Below are positions 5,846 to 11,383 of a stretch of 11,383 nucleotides of DNA, in pieces. The DNA is from Pseudomonadota bacterium (GTDB lineage: Bacteria > Pseudomonadota > Gammaproteobacteria > Acidithiobacillales > Acidithiobacillaceae). Within the stretch, counting starts at the first letter, position 1, and every line of letters begins with the position of its first letter. A model generated the notes under the pieces. It searched no databases. It saw only the letters and a program-made list of their open reading frames with translations, and was not told the origin of the DNA. The translations under genes were made by a program, and so were the position numbers. The DNA is taken from assembly GCA_021818125.1 (NCBI GenBank), contig JAKAFG010000046.1, positions 1 to 11,383 of the forward strand. The letters run 5' to 3'.

Positions 5846-6274
5846 TTAAGAAAACCAACGCAGAAACGCTGCGGCAGTGAGGGCGGTGATACCTAGACCG
5901 AAGTCCAAACCCAAGATCCGGCGCAGCGTCGTTCTAGACCACCCACGTTCAAAGCGTAGGTAGACCACCCCGAGGATGATGCCTATGGCCGCGCAAGCCA
6001 TTTTGAGAAACAGGGCTGCCAAGGCGATCCCATGAATGTCGGGCAAGCGGCCATCATAGAAATAGCTGGTAGCCCCAAAGAGGATACCGGTTACCCCCTG
6101 GCTTATCCATCCCAAAGTGATAACCCACACCAGCACTTTCTGCACACCAGAAGGACGGCGCGCCAGCAGAAACGCCGCCGCCCCCCCACCTACGATAGCC
6201 ACGGCTCCCAGGTTGTGCAACGCTTGGATGCAAGCATAGAGCAGTAGTTGGGAGCTGAAGAAAAAACCCGACAT
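5846..6274 (-). CDS. Four-helix integral membrane protein, function unknown
   Basis: 142 residues from the ATG at 6272-6274, which lies one base after the stop of the upstream gene (TAA-A-ATG), so translation is almost certainly coupled. The frame is open further upstream but that part overlaps the preceding gene. Hydrophobic helices are visible at about 14-37 (contains LHNLGAVAIVGG), 46-68, 81-106 and 120-138. Loops carry RRPSG, a short acidic YFYDGRLPD segment and a basic FERGWSRTTLRR stretch. His20 and His81 sit at the start of helices 1 and 3 and could bind haem or metal, as in several small CopD- or cytochrome-like membrane proteins, but this is only a resemblance. It most likely works with the exported protein encoded just upstream. 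Family not recognised with certainty. Confidence 0.7.
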   Translation of the reverse strand: MSGFFFSSQLLLYACIQALHNLGAVAIVGGGAAAFLLARRPSGVQKVLVWVITLGWISQGVTGILFGATSYFYDGRLPDIHGIALAALFLKMACAAIGIILGVVYLRFERGWSRTTLRRILGLDFGLGITALTAAAFLRWFS

Positions 6275-6275
6275 T

Positions 6276-6704
6276 TTATTTGACCGTAACCATAATGCAC
6301 CGGTTGACCCCGATGAGAACATGGGCCGCGGTAGCTTCTTTGATGCAAATCGCATGGATACCAGGCGCCAACGTGCCTATGGTGAAATTTCCTTTCAACT
6401 CATGGCTTAAGCCAGCCATACGGTTGTCGACATAAACATGGATATGGTTGCCGTGGGGAGCCAAGGTAGCATCATAGGATAAGACTACGGGGGTATCGGC
6501 GCTGAGCTGTGTCCCATTGGCGGGGGCAAGAATCTTGATGTATTTTTCCCCGGATGCCGTAGTGTCGTTTCCTTCAACTGCTTTGCCCATATTGTTCGTG
6601 GCTGGCTGCACTGGGCGTTCAGCCGCCGCGGCGACCGGCGTCATTGCCGAGCCTAGCGTTGCGGCGGCAAGTATCCATAGGATGTGAGAACCGTTTGTAT
6701 TCAT
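6276..6704 (-). CDS. Exported protein with Ig-like beta-rich domain
   Basis: 142 residues; the ATG at 6702-6704 has GGAGG six bases upstream, a strong ribosome site. A signal peptide occupies about residues 1-28 (ILAAATLGSAMTPVAAAA). A linker rich in Asn, Thr and Gly reaches residue 54. The domain follows: YIKILAPANGTQLSADTPV, then a GNHIHVYVDN segment with His87, His89 and Asp93, LKGNFTIGTLAPGIHAIC, and a final strand ending IMVTVK. The layout (P..G..l....v.l.y, HxHvyvD, G.H.i.vk) resembles small periplasmic Ig-like domains annotated as domains of unknown function in acidophiles and metal-resistance loci. Cys120 and Cys136 could form a disulfide. The His-x-His pair could bind metal. It is the first gene of a two-gene unit with the membrane protein, and the pair may form an envelope complex. 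Confidence 0.75.
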   Translation of the reverse strand: MNTNGSHILWILAAATLGSAMTPVAAAAERPVQPATNNMGKAVEGNDTTASGEKYIKILAPANGTQLSADTPVVLSYDATLAPHGNHIHVYVDNRMAGLSHELKGNFTIGTLAPGIHAICIKEATAAHVLIGVNRCIMVTVK

Positions 6705-7425
6705 AAAACACCTCCAGTGCCACTAAACCAACAATAAAATGGGGGCTGCGCTTCATCACGTCTTTCGACCCATACTCCTCTATTTTGCATTCTAAGTATA
6801 GCCATAATATGGACGCATTTAGTTTTTTAGGCAGACGCTTTTTTCACTTGTCGGTTCTCAGTCGCTGAGATCAGGCGGTATGTATTATTGATCTCGTGGT
6901 TCCCAGCCGAGTAAAACCGATGGGTTGGTCTTAGCGCGTCCCGCATGATGCGATTGAACACGCCATCAAAGTTTTCGCCTGGTCTTTCCAACACATGTTT
7001 CCGATCTTGGCAGGGGAGGCATCGTCTGATGCATCGAGCGTTCCGTCAAGATCTGGATCTTGGTGGATACGGGGTAGTGTCCACAGCCATTTCTGTGGGG
7101 ATATGACACTTCTCAGAATAGACGGCAGATAGAACGCCCTTGTTTTGGTTTTATCATCAGTGCCGTTGCAGAGTTAGATGCTGGCTGACCAGGAACAAGC
7201 AACAAAGTTTTCCATGGCAAACCGTGGGCCGGCCAGGGAACAACAGCGACAAAACGAACCAATATTAATACACAATTACTTATTGATTAATTGCTTAGTC
7301 AACATGAACATATCCATGACGATGGCGAGCCAGCTGATATCTCGCAGGACGACTCTTGCTGTAATAGTTGTTTTCTTGCATCATACACATTACCTTGTGA
7401 CCCATAGTCTGACGAAGATTTTGAA
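6705..7425. other. Long intergenic region with one ORF remnant and a hairpin
   Basis: About 720 bases without a well-supported gene. It should hold the minus-strand promoter for the exported-protein pair. A frame remnant lies at 6827-7045 (-). A hairpin with CCACAG (7081-7086) and CTGTGG (7093-7098), extended by GTGT/ACAC outside an internal loop, lies at 7077-7109. A plus-strand frame from 7178 to 7429 (83 codons) ends in ATGA overlapping the next gene start. It has a short hydrophobic segment (TTLAVIVVFL) but no ribosome site, and I do not accept it as a gene. Confidence 0.5.
6827..7045 (-). pseudogene. Possible ORF remnant, no usable start codon
   Basis: On the minus strand a 72-codon frame is open from after TGA (7046-7048) to TAA (6827-6829). 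It reads CLPCQDRKHVLERPGENFDG followed by VFNRIMRDALRPTHRFY and ends QVKKASA. The composition is like a real soluble protein, and the CxxC near the start suggests a zinc or thiol site. There is no ATG at the start; a GTG at 6994 has only a weak ribosome site. It is probably the 3' end of a gene whose front has been lost. Family not recognised. Confidence 0.3.
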
Positions 7426-7722
7426 ATGAGAAGCATATTTATAGTAATTTTTGCTATGCTGGGCGGCGGCGTAGGTTACCTTCTTCGCCCAGCAGTCCCA
7501 CTCATCGGACAACTACCTTTCAATATCGTCATGGCGGATGGGAAAAATCTTCACGGGTTGGCGCGCCTCGCGCAGCCTTATGCACAACAGTCTTTGGAGT
7601 GTGTGATAGCTGGTGCCTTGGTTGGCGGCATGCTTGGGTTGATTACTGCGTACCTCTATAATTTGATACAAGCGGGTGGAGCGGATGGTGACAGGCATCC
7701 ACGTACTCCGCCGGGGTCGTAA
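7426..7722 (+). CDS. Small two-helix membrane protein, function unknown
   Basis: 98 residues from the ATG at 7426. Helix 1 (about 3-21, IFIVIFAMLGGGVGYLL) and helix 2 (about 58-80, ECVIAGALVGGMLGLITAYL) both carry glycine-zipper patterns that favour tight packing or oligomers. Between them lies a conserved-looking loop, RPAVPLIGQLPFNIV, then NLHGLARLAQPYAQQS. I recall similar RPxVPLIGQLPF proteins annotated as hypothetical in proteobacteria, but cannot confirm it here. The C-terminus is short and polar. No strong ribosome site is visible; the start overlaps the stop of a doubtful upstream frame as ATGA. It converges on the recombinase gene. Confidence 0.6.
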   Translation: MRSIFIVIFAMLGGGVGYLLRPAVPLIGQLPFNIVMADGKNLHGLARLAQPYAQQSLECVIAGALVGGMLGLITAYLYNLIQAGGADGDRHPRTPPGS

Positions 7723-7838
7723 ACATAAATATATCGCTTTGAGTGGGTTTGTAGATGTGGCATGCGGTTGAAGTAGCGGTTCCGTATTAATCAGCCCAGA
7801 CATCCATCGGAGCAGTCAGCTAGTGGGGTGCATTTATA

Positions 7839-8774
7839 TCATACCGGTCGCGCTCTTCCAGAGGCCTCCGCCACATGCTCATATATCGAAAGCGTTATTG
7901 CAAGGGTAGAATGCCCAAGCCAGGTTTTCACCACTGCAACCGGAATACCCGCACGAAGTTGGCGCGTCGCGAACGTGTGGCGCAATACATGTGGACCCTT
8001 GTTCCGTTTTACTAAGCCCAAACTCGCAAAAGTCGTGGACACGATGTAATACACGCCACTGCGTGAGAGGGCCCCACCCATTGCATCGCAAAACACCAGC
8101 GCCGGCGAGCCCGTACATCGCTTTTGCACGCGCAAGAAAGTTTCTCTGGCTTCGAGAAAGAGCAGCAATTCCTGCTGGATGACGGGTCCAAGCGGCACCT
8201 CTCGTTCCCGATCCCCCTTGCCAATCACTCGAATCACCGGTATGTCCGAATCTAAATGTAAATCCGCCACCCGCAATTGAATGGCCTCGTGCTCGCGAAG
8301 TCCAGTGAAGTAAAGCAATCGAGCGATCTGTCGGGCACGCAGTGTTTGAAAAGACAGAGGGGTGTCTAGCCCTAACACCTGAGTAACTTCCAGAAAACGT
8401 TGTTCTTCATCCTCGAATAGAATTACCGGCAACCGTTTTTGTATTCGTGCAGACGATCTTCTGGCGCGCCTGTCGCTAATCACCCCGCGGGATGGATTAT
8501 CTTCGATAGCGCCATATTCTACAAGACCATCAAAAAATCTAGTAAGTGCTGATAATGCCGTATTTGTGGTACTTATACTCCAGTTTCTGTCTTTCTTCAC
8601 TTTATCAAAATATGCGTTTATTACGCTTCTTGTCACATCATTCCAGGAAATCGCGTTTTCTGAAATCCAAGTGTAAAACATGGATATATGCCAAAAATAC
8701 ACGTTTATCGACCCTTCGGAGAGATCGCCGAGTATCTGTAGAATATCGCTGTCGTCCAAGTTTTCAAGATTCAT
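7839..8774 (-). CDS. Tyrosine recombinase, XerC/XerD-like integrase
   Basis: 311 residues, close to the roughly 300 of XerC/XerD. The N-terminal SAM-like core-binding domain spans about 1-100 (VYFWHISMFYTWISE, ISTTNTALSALTRFFDGLV). The catalytic domain from about 115 has every active-site residue: Arg160 in FTGLREHEAI, Lys186 in VIGKGDRERE, His262 and Arg265 in HVLRHTFATR, His288 in WLGHSTLAIT and the nucleophile Tyr298 in SIYEHV. It should therefore cut and rejoin DNA at a specific inverted-repeat site. The likely jobs are integration and excision of a mobile island or resolution of plasmid dimers. The N-terminal part is more AT-rich and less canonical than that of housekeeping XerC/D, so this is probably an accessory copy. 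Its ATG (8772-8774) has only a weak ribosome site. A 31-bp palindrome lies 110 bases upstream, in the gap shared with the divergent 9069 gene. Confidence 0.92.
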   Translation of the reverse strand: MNLENLDDSDILQILGDLSEGSINVYFWHISMFYTWISENAISWNDVTRSVINAYFDKVKKDRNWSISTTNTALSALTRFFDGLVEYGAIEDNPSRGVISDRRARRSSARIQKRLPVILFEDEEQRFLEVTQVLGLDTPLSFQTLRARQIARLLYFTGLREHEAIQLRVADLHLDSDIPVIRVIGKGDREREVPLGPVIQQELLLFLEARETFLRVQKRCTGSPALVFCDAMGGALSRSGVYYIVSTTFASLGLVKRNKGPHVLRHTFATRQLRAGIPVAVVKTWLGHSTLAITLSIYEHVAEASGRARPV

Positions 8775-8883
8775 GAGTTCTCGCGATAATCACAACCAGT
8801 GACAGGCACCAATCCTAGCAGTATCACGAAAATCGACCTCTCCGGGAGGAGTGGCATGCCAAGATCTTTGCCGGTGGACATAA

Positions 8884-8914
8884 CACTAGACAAAATATGC
8901 TATTTTGTCTAGTG
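8884..8914. promoter_or_regulatory. 31-bp palindrome, candidate recombinase or repressor site
   Basis: CACTAGACAAAATA (8884-8897) and TATTTTGTCTAGTG (8901-8914) are exact 14-base reverse complements separated by TGC. There is no T run on either side and the stem is AT-rich, so a terminator is unlikely. Its place between a tyrosine recombinase gene and a divergent gene suits either a core recombination site (two arms bound by recombinase monomers) or an operator controlling both genes. The 3-bp centre is shorter than the 6-8 bp spacer of known tyrosine-recombinase crossover sites, unless the bound arms are shorter than the full palindrome. Confidence 0.7.
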
Positions 8915-8952
8915 GCATTGGTGGCAACCCGTGATGGCAACTTCTTACGCCA

Positions 8953-8984
8953 TTGACACAGCAGCAAACAGCGGGAAATATTTT
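8953..8984 (+). promoter_or_regulatory. Candidate promoter for the 110-residue gene
   Basis: A perfect TTGACA lies at 8953-8958. A 17-base spacer leads to AAATAT at 8976-8981, in an AT-rich run that also holds TATTTT. Alternative -10 sequences TATAAT (9002-9007) and TATACT (9030-9035) lie closer to the gene but lack a good -35. Confidence 0.35.
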
Positions 8985-9068
8985 ATACAGTAAGAATTCT
9001 TTATAATAGATATGGCTCGTATGTGATACTATACTGACACATCCACGGGAATAGATGGAGAGCATGTT

Positions 9069-9401
9069 ATGCAATCAAACAGGAACAACACGGACGAAGC
9101 AACAAATGCACCACAATCTTCAGAAGTCAGAGAACAGATGGAATACGGAACAATCCCGGAATCTCCGATGAAAAATAGAAAAGTCACAACGGTAATCAGT
9201 GGTGAAGAGTACATAGATTATGTGGTTCTCTGTGAAATTATTGATTTTGGGAAAAAGCTTTCAGCCAGAGACATTGATGATCGCATGGTACGTCTGGCCC
9301 TACGCTTGCTCAAGCATGAGGTTGATCAGCTTCGTAAAAAAACAGGAAGAATCTTTATTGCCGCCAGAGACGTGGAGAAAAGGCATGAAACCTTAAAGTA
9401 G
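9069..9401 (+). CDS. 110-residue soluble protein, function unknown
   Basis: The ATG at 9069 has GGAGAG about seven bases upstream. Residues 1-40 are polar and probably disordered, rich in Asn, Glu, Ser and Thr. Residues about 41-92 look like a compact helical domain (TVISGEEYIDYVVLCEIIDF, then KKLSARDIDDRMVRLALRLL and a heptad-like KHEVDQLRKK). A basic tail ends VEKRHETLK. There is no signal peptide or membrane segment. The charged helical character and its divergent position beside a recombinase would fit a DNA-binding accessory factor or regulator, but no known motif is visible and I do not recognise the family. It shares its upstream region, including the 31-bp palindrome, with the recombinase gene. 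Confidence 0.65.
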   Translation: MQSNRNNTDEATNAPQSSEVREQMEYGTIPESPMKNRKVTTVISGEEYIDYVVLCEIIDFGKKLSARDIDDRMVRLALRLLKHEVDQLRKKTGRIFIAARDVEKRHETLK

Positions 9402-9517
9402 AGAGCGACCGTCACTGTAATGACGATTATCGGTGTAGCATTATTCCAGTGAGTCTTACGTTGGTGTCAACCACGCCACACAAGATATTGTACGGTTGTC
9501 AACGAAACATATGAAAG

Positions 9518-9755
9518 CCCACAATGTCGATCCGACGGGATTATTCCGTGTCCCGCCAGTCACTGAAAGAGGCTTTTTGACAGGAAACACGCCGTGCATT
9601 TGTCTGGATACACGGTATCCATCATGTTGGTGCTCGGTCTGATGGCCCTGATCATAATCTTAGGCTTGGAGGGGACACTGCCAATCTCGGGAGTCTGGCC
9701 AGGCTCTGATGTGGATCAGAGACAAATGTGGCCGTAAGGCAATTAAACATTCTTT
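9518..9755 (+). pseudogene. Decayed second copy of the Sel1 gene leader and N-terminus
   Basis: The block aligns with 5222 to about 5440. CCCACAAT and CTTTTTGA are exactly 55 bases apart in both copies (9518/9573 and 5222/5277). Then come CCATCATGTTGG, CTCGGTCTGA, GGCCC and GATCA in the same order, and a late CAATT-AAACA match. Here a GTG at 9594, with AGGAA seven bases upstream, is in frame with the shared ATG at 9624. The frame continues as a hydrophobic stretch (VSIMLVLGLMALIIILGL) but stops at TAA 9735-9737 after 47 codons, before any Sel1 repeat. Indels relative to the first copy mark it as a remnant. It could still make a short membrane peptide. Confidence 0.55.
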
Positions 9756-10047
9756 GAACCCAGGCCTGATATGATACCAATATCTTTGTTCTTCATTTTA
9801 CATGCGGCAGCGGGAGTTCCTGTTATCTCTCGAGATTGGCGGTGGTCAGCGTGCTCTTTGACAGATGCGCCGCACCCCCTCTTCAGAGCGCTTCTTCTAA
9901 CGGTCTGCTCAAAACACCGCGCAATGCCTCTCGTATAATCAACTGATGACAAATTTTACCAGGATATTAATTATCCAGTTACTTAATGTTCGCTCCATTT
10001 CCGGAAGATGACCAAGGGTGGCAAAACAATCTGCTAATTACCATCGA
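9756..10047. other. No convincing gene
   Basis: A minus-strand frame at 9743-9952 overlaps the Sel1 remnant, has no good ribosome site and matches nothing. The rest is AT-rich and leads into a weak hairpin downstream of the 268-residue gene. No tRNA or extended repeat seen. Confidence 0.5.
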
Positions 10048-10052
10048 TTAGC
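10033..10052 (-). terminator. Weak candidate terminator after the exported anchored protein
   Basis: On the minus strand GCTAAT (overlapping the TAA stop) pairs with ATTAGC across an 8-base loop and is followed by TTGTTTT. The 6-bp AT-rich stem is weak. Confidence 0.25.
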
Positions 10053-10854
10053 GGTTCTTGTCCCCTCTTAAAAACCATTGTGGCCTGCGGACAAACTGAC
10101 CTATTCTGGTAAATAAAATATGGGCCGCTACTTTAAAATTCGGAGGAATACGGGTTACTCTGGCAATAAAGTGGCCAAATATGACCATAGCTAGGGCTGG
10201 AATACAAAAGAACGCAATGACCCCCCATTCCCACAGCAATGGAAACGTTTTGTTGCTGGATGGTGTGGCTTGCTCCACTAGTGATGGGGGTTGCCATTCC
10301 TTCTGTTCATTGACATCTGTTCTGGCAGGTAACAGCCTGCCGGCACGTGTTTCTGAGAGCATTCGAGCAACGTTGGTGATGTTCTCTAAATCCATGTAGG
10401 TGGTGGTTACCGGCCATCCCCGCCATACCTTGATTTCCATATCGCCGCTTTCTTTCCAGCGTGCCGTGACAGGGCCGTGCTCCACGTCGCCAACTATGCT
10501 GCTGGGCTGTCCATATTTGTACTCAACCATGGTGATAATATTCTGGACCTGTCTGGTATCATTGAAGCTGGGGAACTTGTACTCGGCGACGGCGAAACGG
10601 TTGTGTTTGGTATATTTAACAGAAAACATGCTCGCCCCTTGTAGTTGGGGTAACTGCCCGTTTAACCGGTAGGTGTCGAACCATTGCTGGGGGCCGTTCG
10701 GAATAAGGGGGAGCCCTGCTTTCTGTAAAGCGGGAGTCAGGGTAGCGCGCGTCGCGCCTTGTAAAGGAACACCGAAGAGCATGAGCGGTACGGCCATCGC
10801 GCCTCCGGCCCAGATCCATAGCAATACGGCCACGATGAAACGACCCACTATCAC
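10048..10854 (-). CDS. Exported protein with C-terminal membrane anchor, function unknown
   Basis: 268 residues from the GTG at 10852-10854, which has GGAGG exactly seven bases upstream. The frame also opens at an ATG 45 bases earlier, but that would bury the signal peptide behind 15 polar residues. Residues about 1-22 (VGRFIVAVLLWIWAGGAMA) are a signal peptide. The extracytoplasmic part (about 25-200) contains LFGVPLQGATRATLTPALQK, WFDTYRLNGQLPQLQGA, a strand-rich AEYKFPSFNDTRQVQNI region and VTARWKESGDMEIKVWRGW. A Pro- and Ser-rich linker follows, then one membrane helix (about 212-238, WGVIAFFCIPALAMVIFGHFI) and a basic cytoplasmic tail. A minus-strand TATAAT at 10930-10935 could be its -10 element, giving a leader of about 70 bases. 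No family recognised; the layout suits an inner-membrane-anchored periplasmic sensor or assembly factor. Confidence 0.7.
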   Translation of the reverse strand: MIVGRFIVAVLLWIWAGGAMAVPLMLFGVPLQGATRATLTPALQKAGLPLIPNGPQQWFDTYRLNGQLPQLQGASMFSVKYTKHNRFAVAEYKFPSFNDTRQVQNIITMVEYKYGQPSSIVGDVEHGPVTARWKESGDMEIKVWRGWPVTTTYMDLENITNVARMLSETRAGRLLPARTDVNEQKEWQPPSLVEQATPSSNKTFPLLWEWGVIAFFCIPALAMVIFGHFIARVTRIPPNFKVAAHILFTRIGQFVRRPQWFLRGDKNR

Positions 10855-11064
10855 TGCTTCCCCTCCGCCCGCCGATATATCCGCATGATCCACACCCACG
10901 AAGTAGCACCCATACCATTCACGCCCTGCATTATAATCCTAACACCTTCATTGAAGGCAACTTGGTGAGATCTCCGCTGCATCTCCTGCAACACCAGATT
11001 TACGGTAGACACAGGCAGTTACAGTGGCGGATCGGCAAATGTCCAATTCCCATGGGAGTGCCAC

Positions 11065-11229
11065 ATGGAACGAAAAGCTCTACGGTACGGCGGGATGAAC
11101 GAGACGACTACCATGGAGGGGACTGCTGATCTATCCACACGAAGAGTCGGGGTTGTCCACCCTGGTTTCGGGGTATTGGACGATCTCGCGAAAACTGCGG
11201 ATGTCTCCTTGGCCTTAAAATCGCGCTGA
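11065..11229 (+). CDS. 54-residue ORF with a good ribosome site
   Basis: The ATG at 11065 is preceded by GGGAG with six bases between. The frame runs 54 codons to TGA at 11227-11229. The product begins MERKALRYGGMNETTTMEG; a second half reads RRVGVVHPGFGVLDDLAKTA. It is soluble, with no signal peptide or membrane segment. I do not recognise it. It overlaps the possible next frame and diverges from the 268-residue gene. It may be a genuine small gene at the head of an operon running off the window. Confidence 0.45.
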   Translation: MERKALRYGGMNETTTMEGTADLSTRRVGVVHPGFGVLDDLAKTADVSLALKSR

Positions 11230-11383
11230 ATCAGAAGAATGATCAGCCACTCAGGGCATCTAGATGGCCCGTATGGATTCTTGTCATGGGATTCTGTGGA
11301 TTGGGGATCATGGAAAATGATGCGCGGGGTGTAATTCCTTCGGTTGTTGAGAGATCGTCTAGTGAATCCAGTGTGAACCGGTT
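11226..11383 (+). CDS. Possible partial ORF with membrane segment, cut by right edge
   Basis: A frame open from 11130 to the window end contains RASRWPVWILVMGFCGLGIM, a basic patch followed by a hydrophobic segment like a signal anchor, then ENDARGVIPSVVERSSSESS. The start is unclear: a CTG at 11226 overlaps the upstream TGA, and the first ATG is at 11286, inside the hydrophobic segment. The rest lies outside the window. Confidence 0.3.
   Translation, partial: MNQKNDQPLRASRWPVWILVMGFCGLGIMENDARGVIPSVVERSSSESSVNR

Noticed and set aside
7178..7429. 83-codon ORF ending in ATGA overlap with the small membrane-protein gene
   Set aside because: No ribosome site and mixed composition; the overlap alone is not enough to call it.
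8884..8914. The 31-bp palindrome as an intrinsic terminator
   Set aside because: There is no T run on either side, the stem is AT-rich, and it lies between divergent genes where no terminator is needed.
9743..9952. 69-codon minus-strand ORF
   Set aside because: It overlaps the Sel1 remnant, and has no good start signal or family resemblance.

Overview
The window is an accessory, transposon-scarred region of a Gram-negative chromosome, island or plasmid. Lipoprotein signal peptides, a periplasmic disulfide-isomerase-like protein and a DsrE-like sulfur-relay protein fit a proteobacterium. The mix of DsrE, Sel1, IS21 and IS66 genes, mostly short hypothetical genes and middling GC would suit an Acidithiobacillus-type sulfur oxidiser. 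That genus is inference only: there is no rRNA or other phylogenetic marker. No tRNA, rRNA or CRISPR array was seen.

Layout. 1-218: the end of an IS66-family element, with the start of its first ORF running off the left edge. 219-716: no convincing gene. 717-1188: a tiny ORF closely followed by a DsrE/DsrF-like gene (+). 1289-2389 (-): a small cysteine-containing lipoprotein gene, then a DsbG-like lipoprotein with a CPVC active site that lacks the usual dimerisation domain. 2813-4921: a complete IS21-family element (istA, istB, paired terminal repeats) flanked by a perfect 5-bp duplication, CCAGT. It splits a reading frame that can be rejoined exactly. 5207-5697: a 23-bp perfect palindrome in front of a short Sel1-repeat gene whose N-terminus appears frameshifted. 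5846-6704 (-): a secreted Ig-like-type protein and a four-helix membrane protein, coupled with one base between them. 6705-7425: mostly non-coding, with an ORF remnant. 7426-7722 (+): a small two-helix membrane protein.

7839-9401: a complete Xer-type tyrosine recombinase (-) and a 110-residue unknown protein (+) diverge from a 294-bp gap. The gap holds a 31-bp near-perfect palindrome with 14-bp arms. 9518-9755: a decayed second copy of the leader and N-terminus of the Sel1 gene, with the same spacing between landmarks. 10048-10854 (-): an exported protein with a C-terminal membrane anchor. 11065-11383 (+): a well-initiated 54-residue ORF and a second open frame running off the right edge.

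Functional reading. The clearest themes are envelope thiol or sulfur chemistry (DsbG-like lipoprotein, cysteine-paired small lipoprotein, DsrE-like protein) and DNA mobility (IS66, IS21, tyrosine recombinase). The most unusual signals are the recombinase-adjacent 31-bp palindrome, the duplicated Sel1 leader block, and the minimal membrane-anchored DsbG. No operon spans the whole region. It looks like an island assembled piecemeal.
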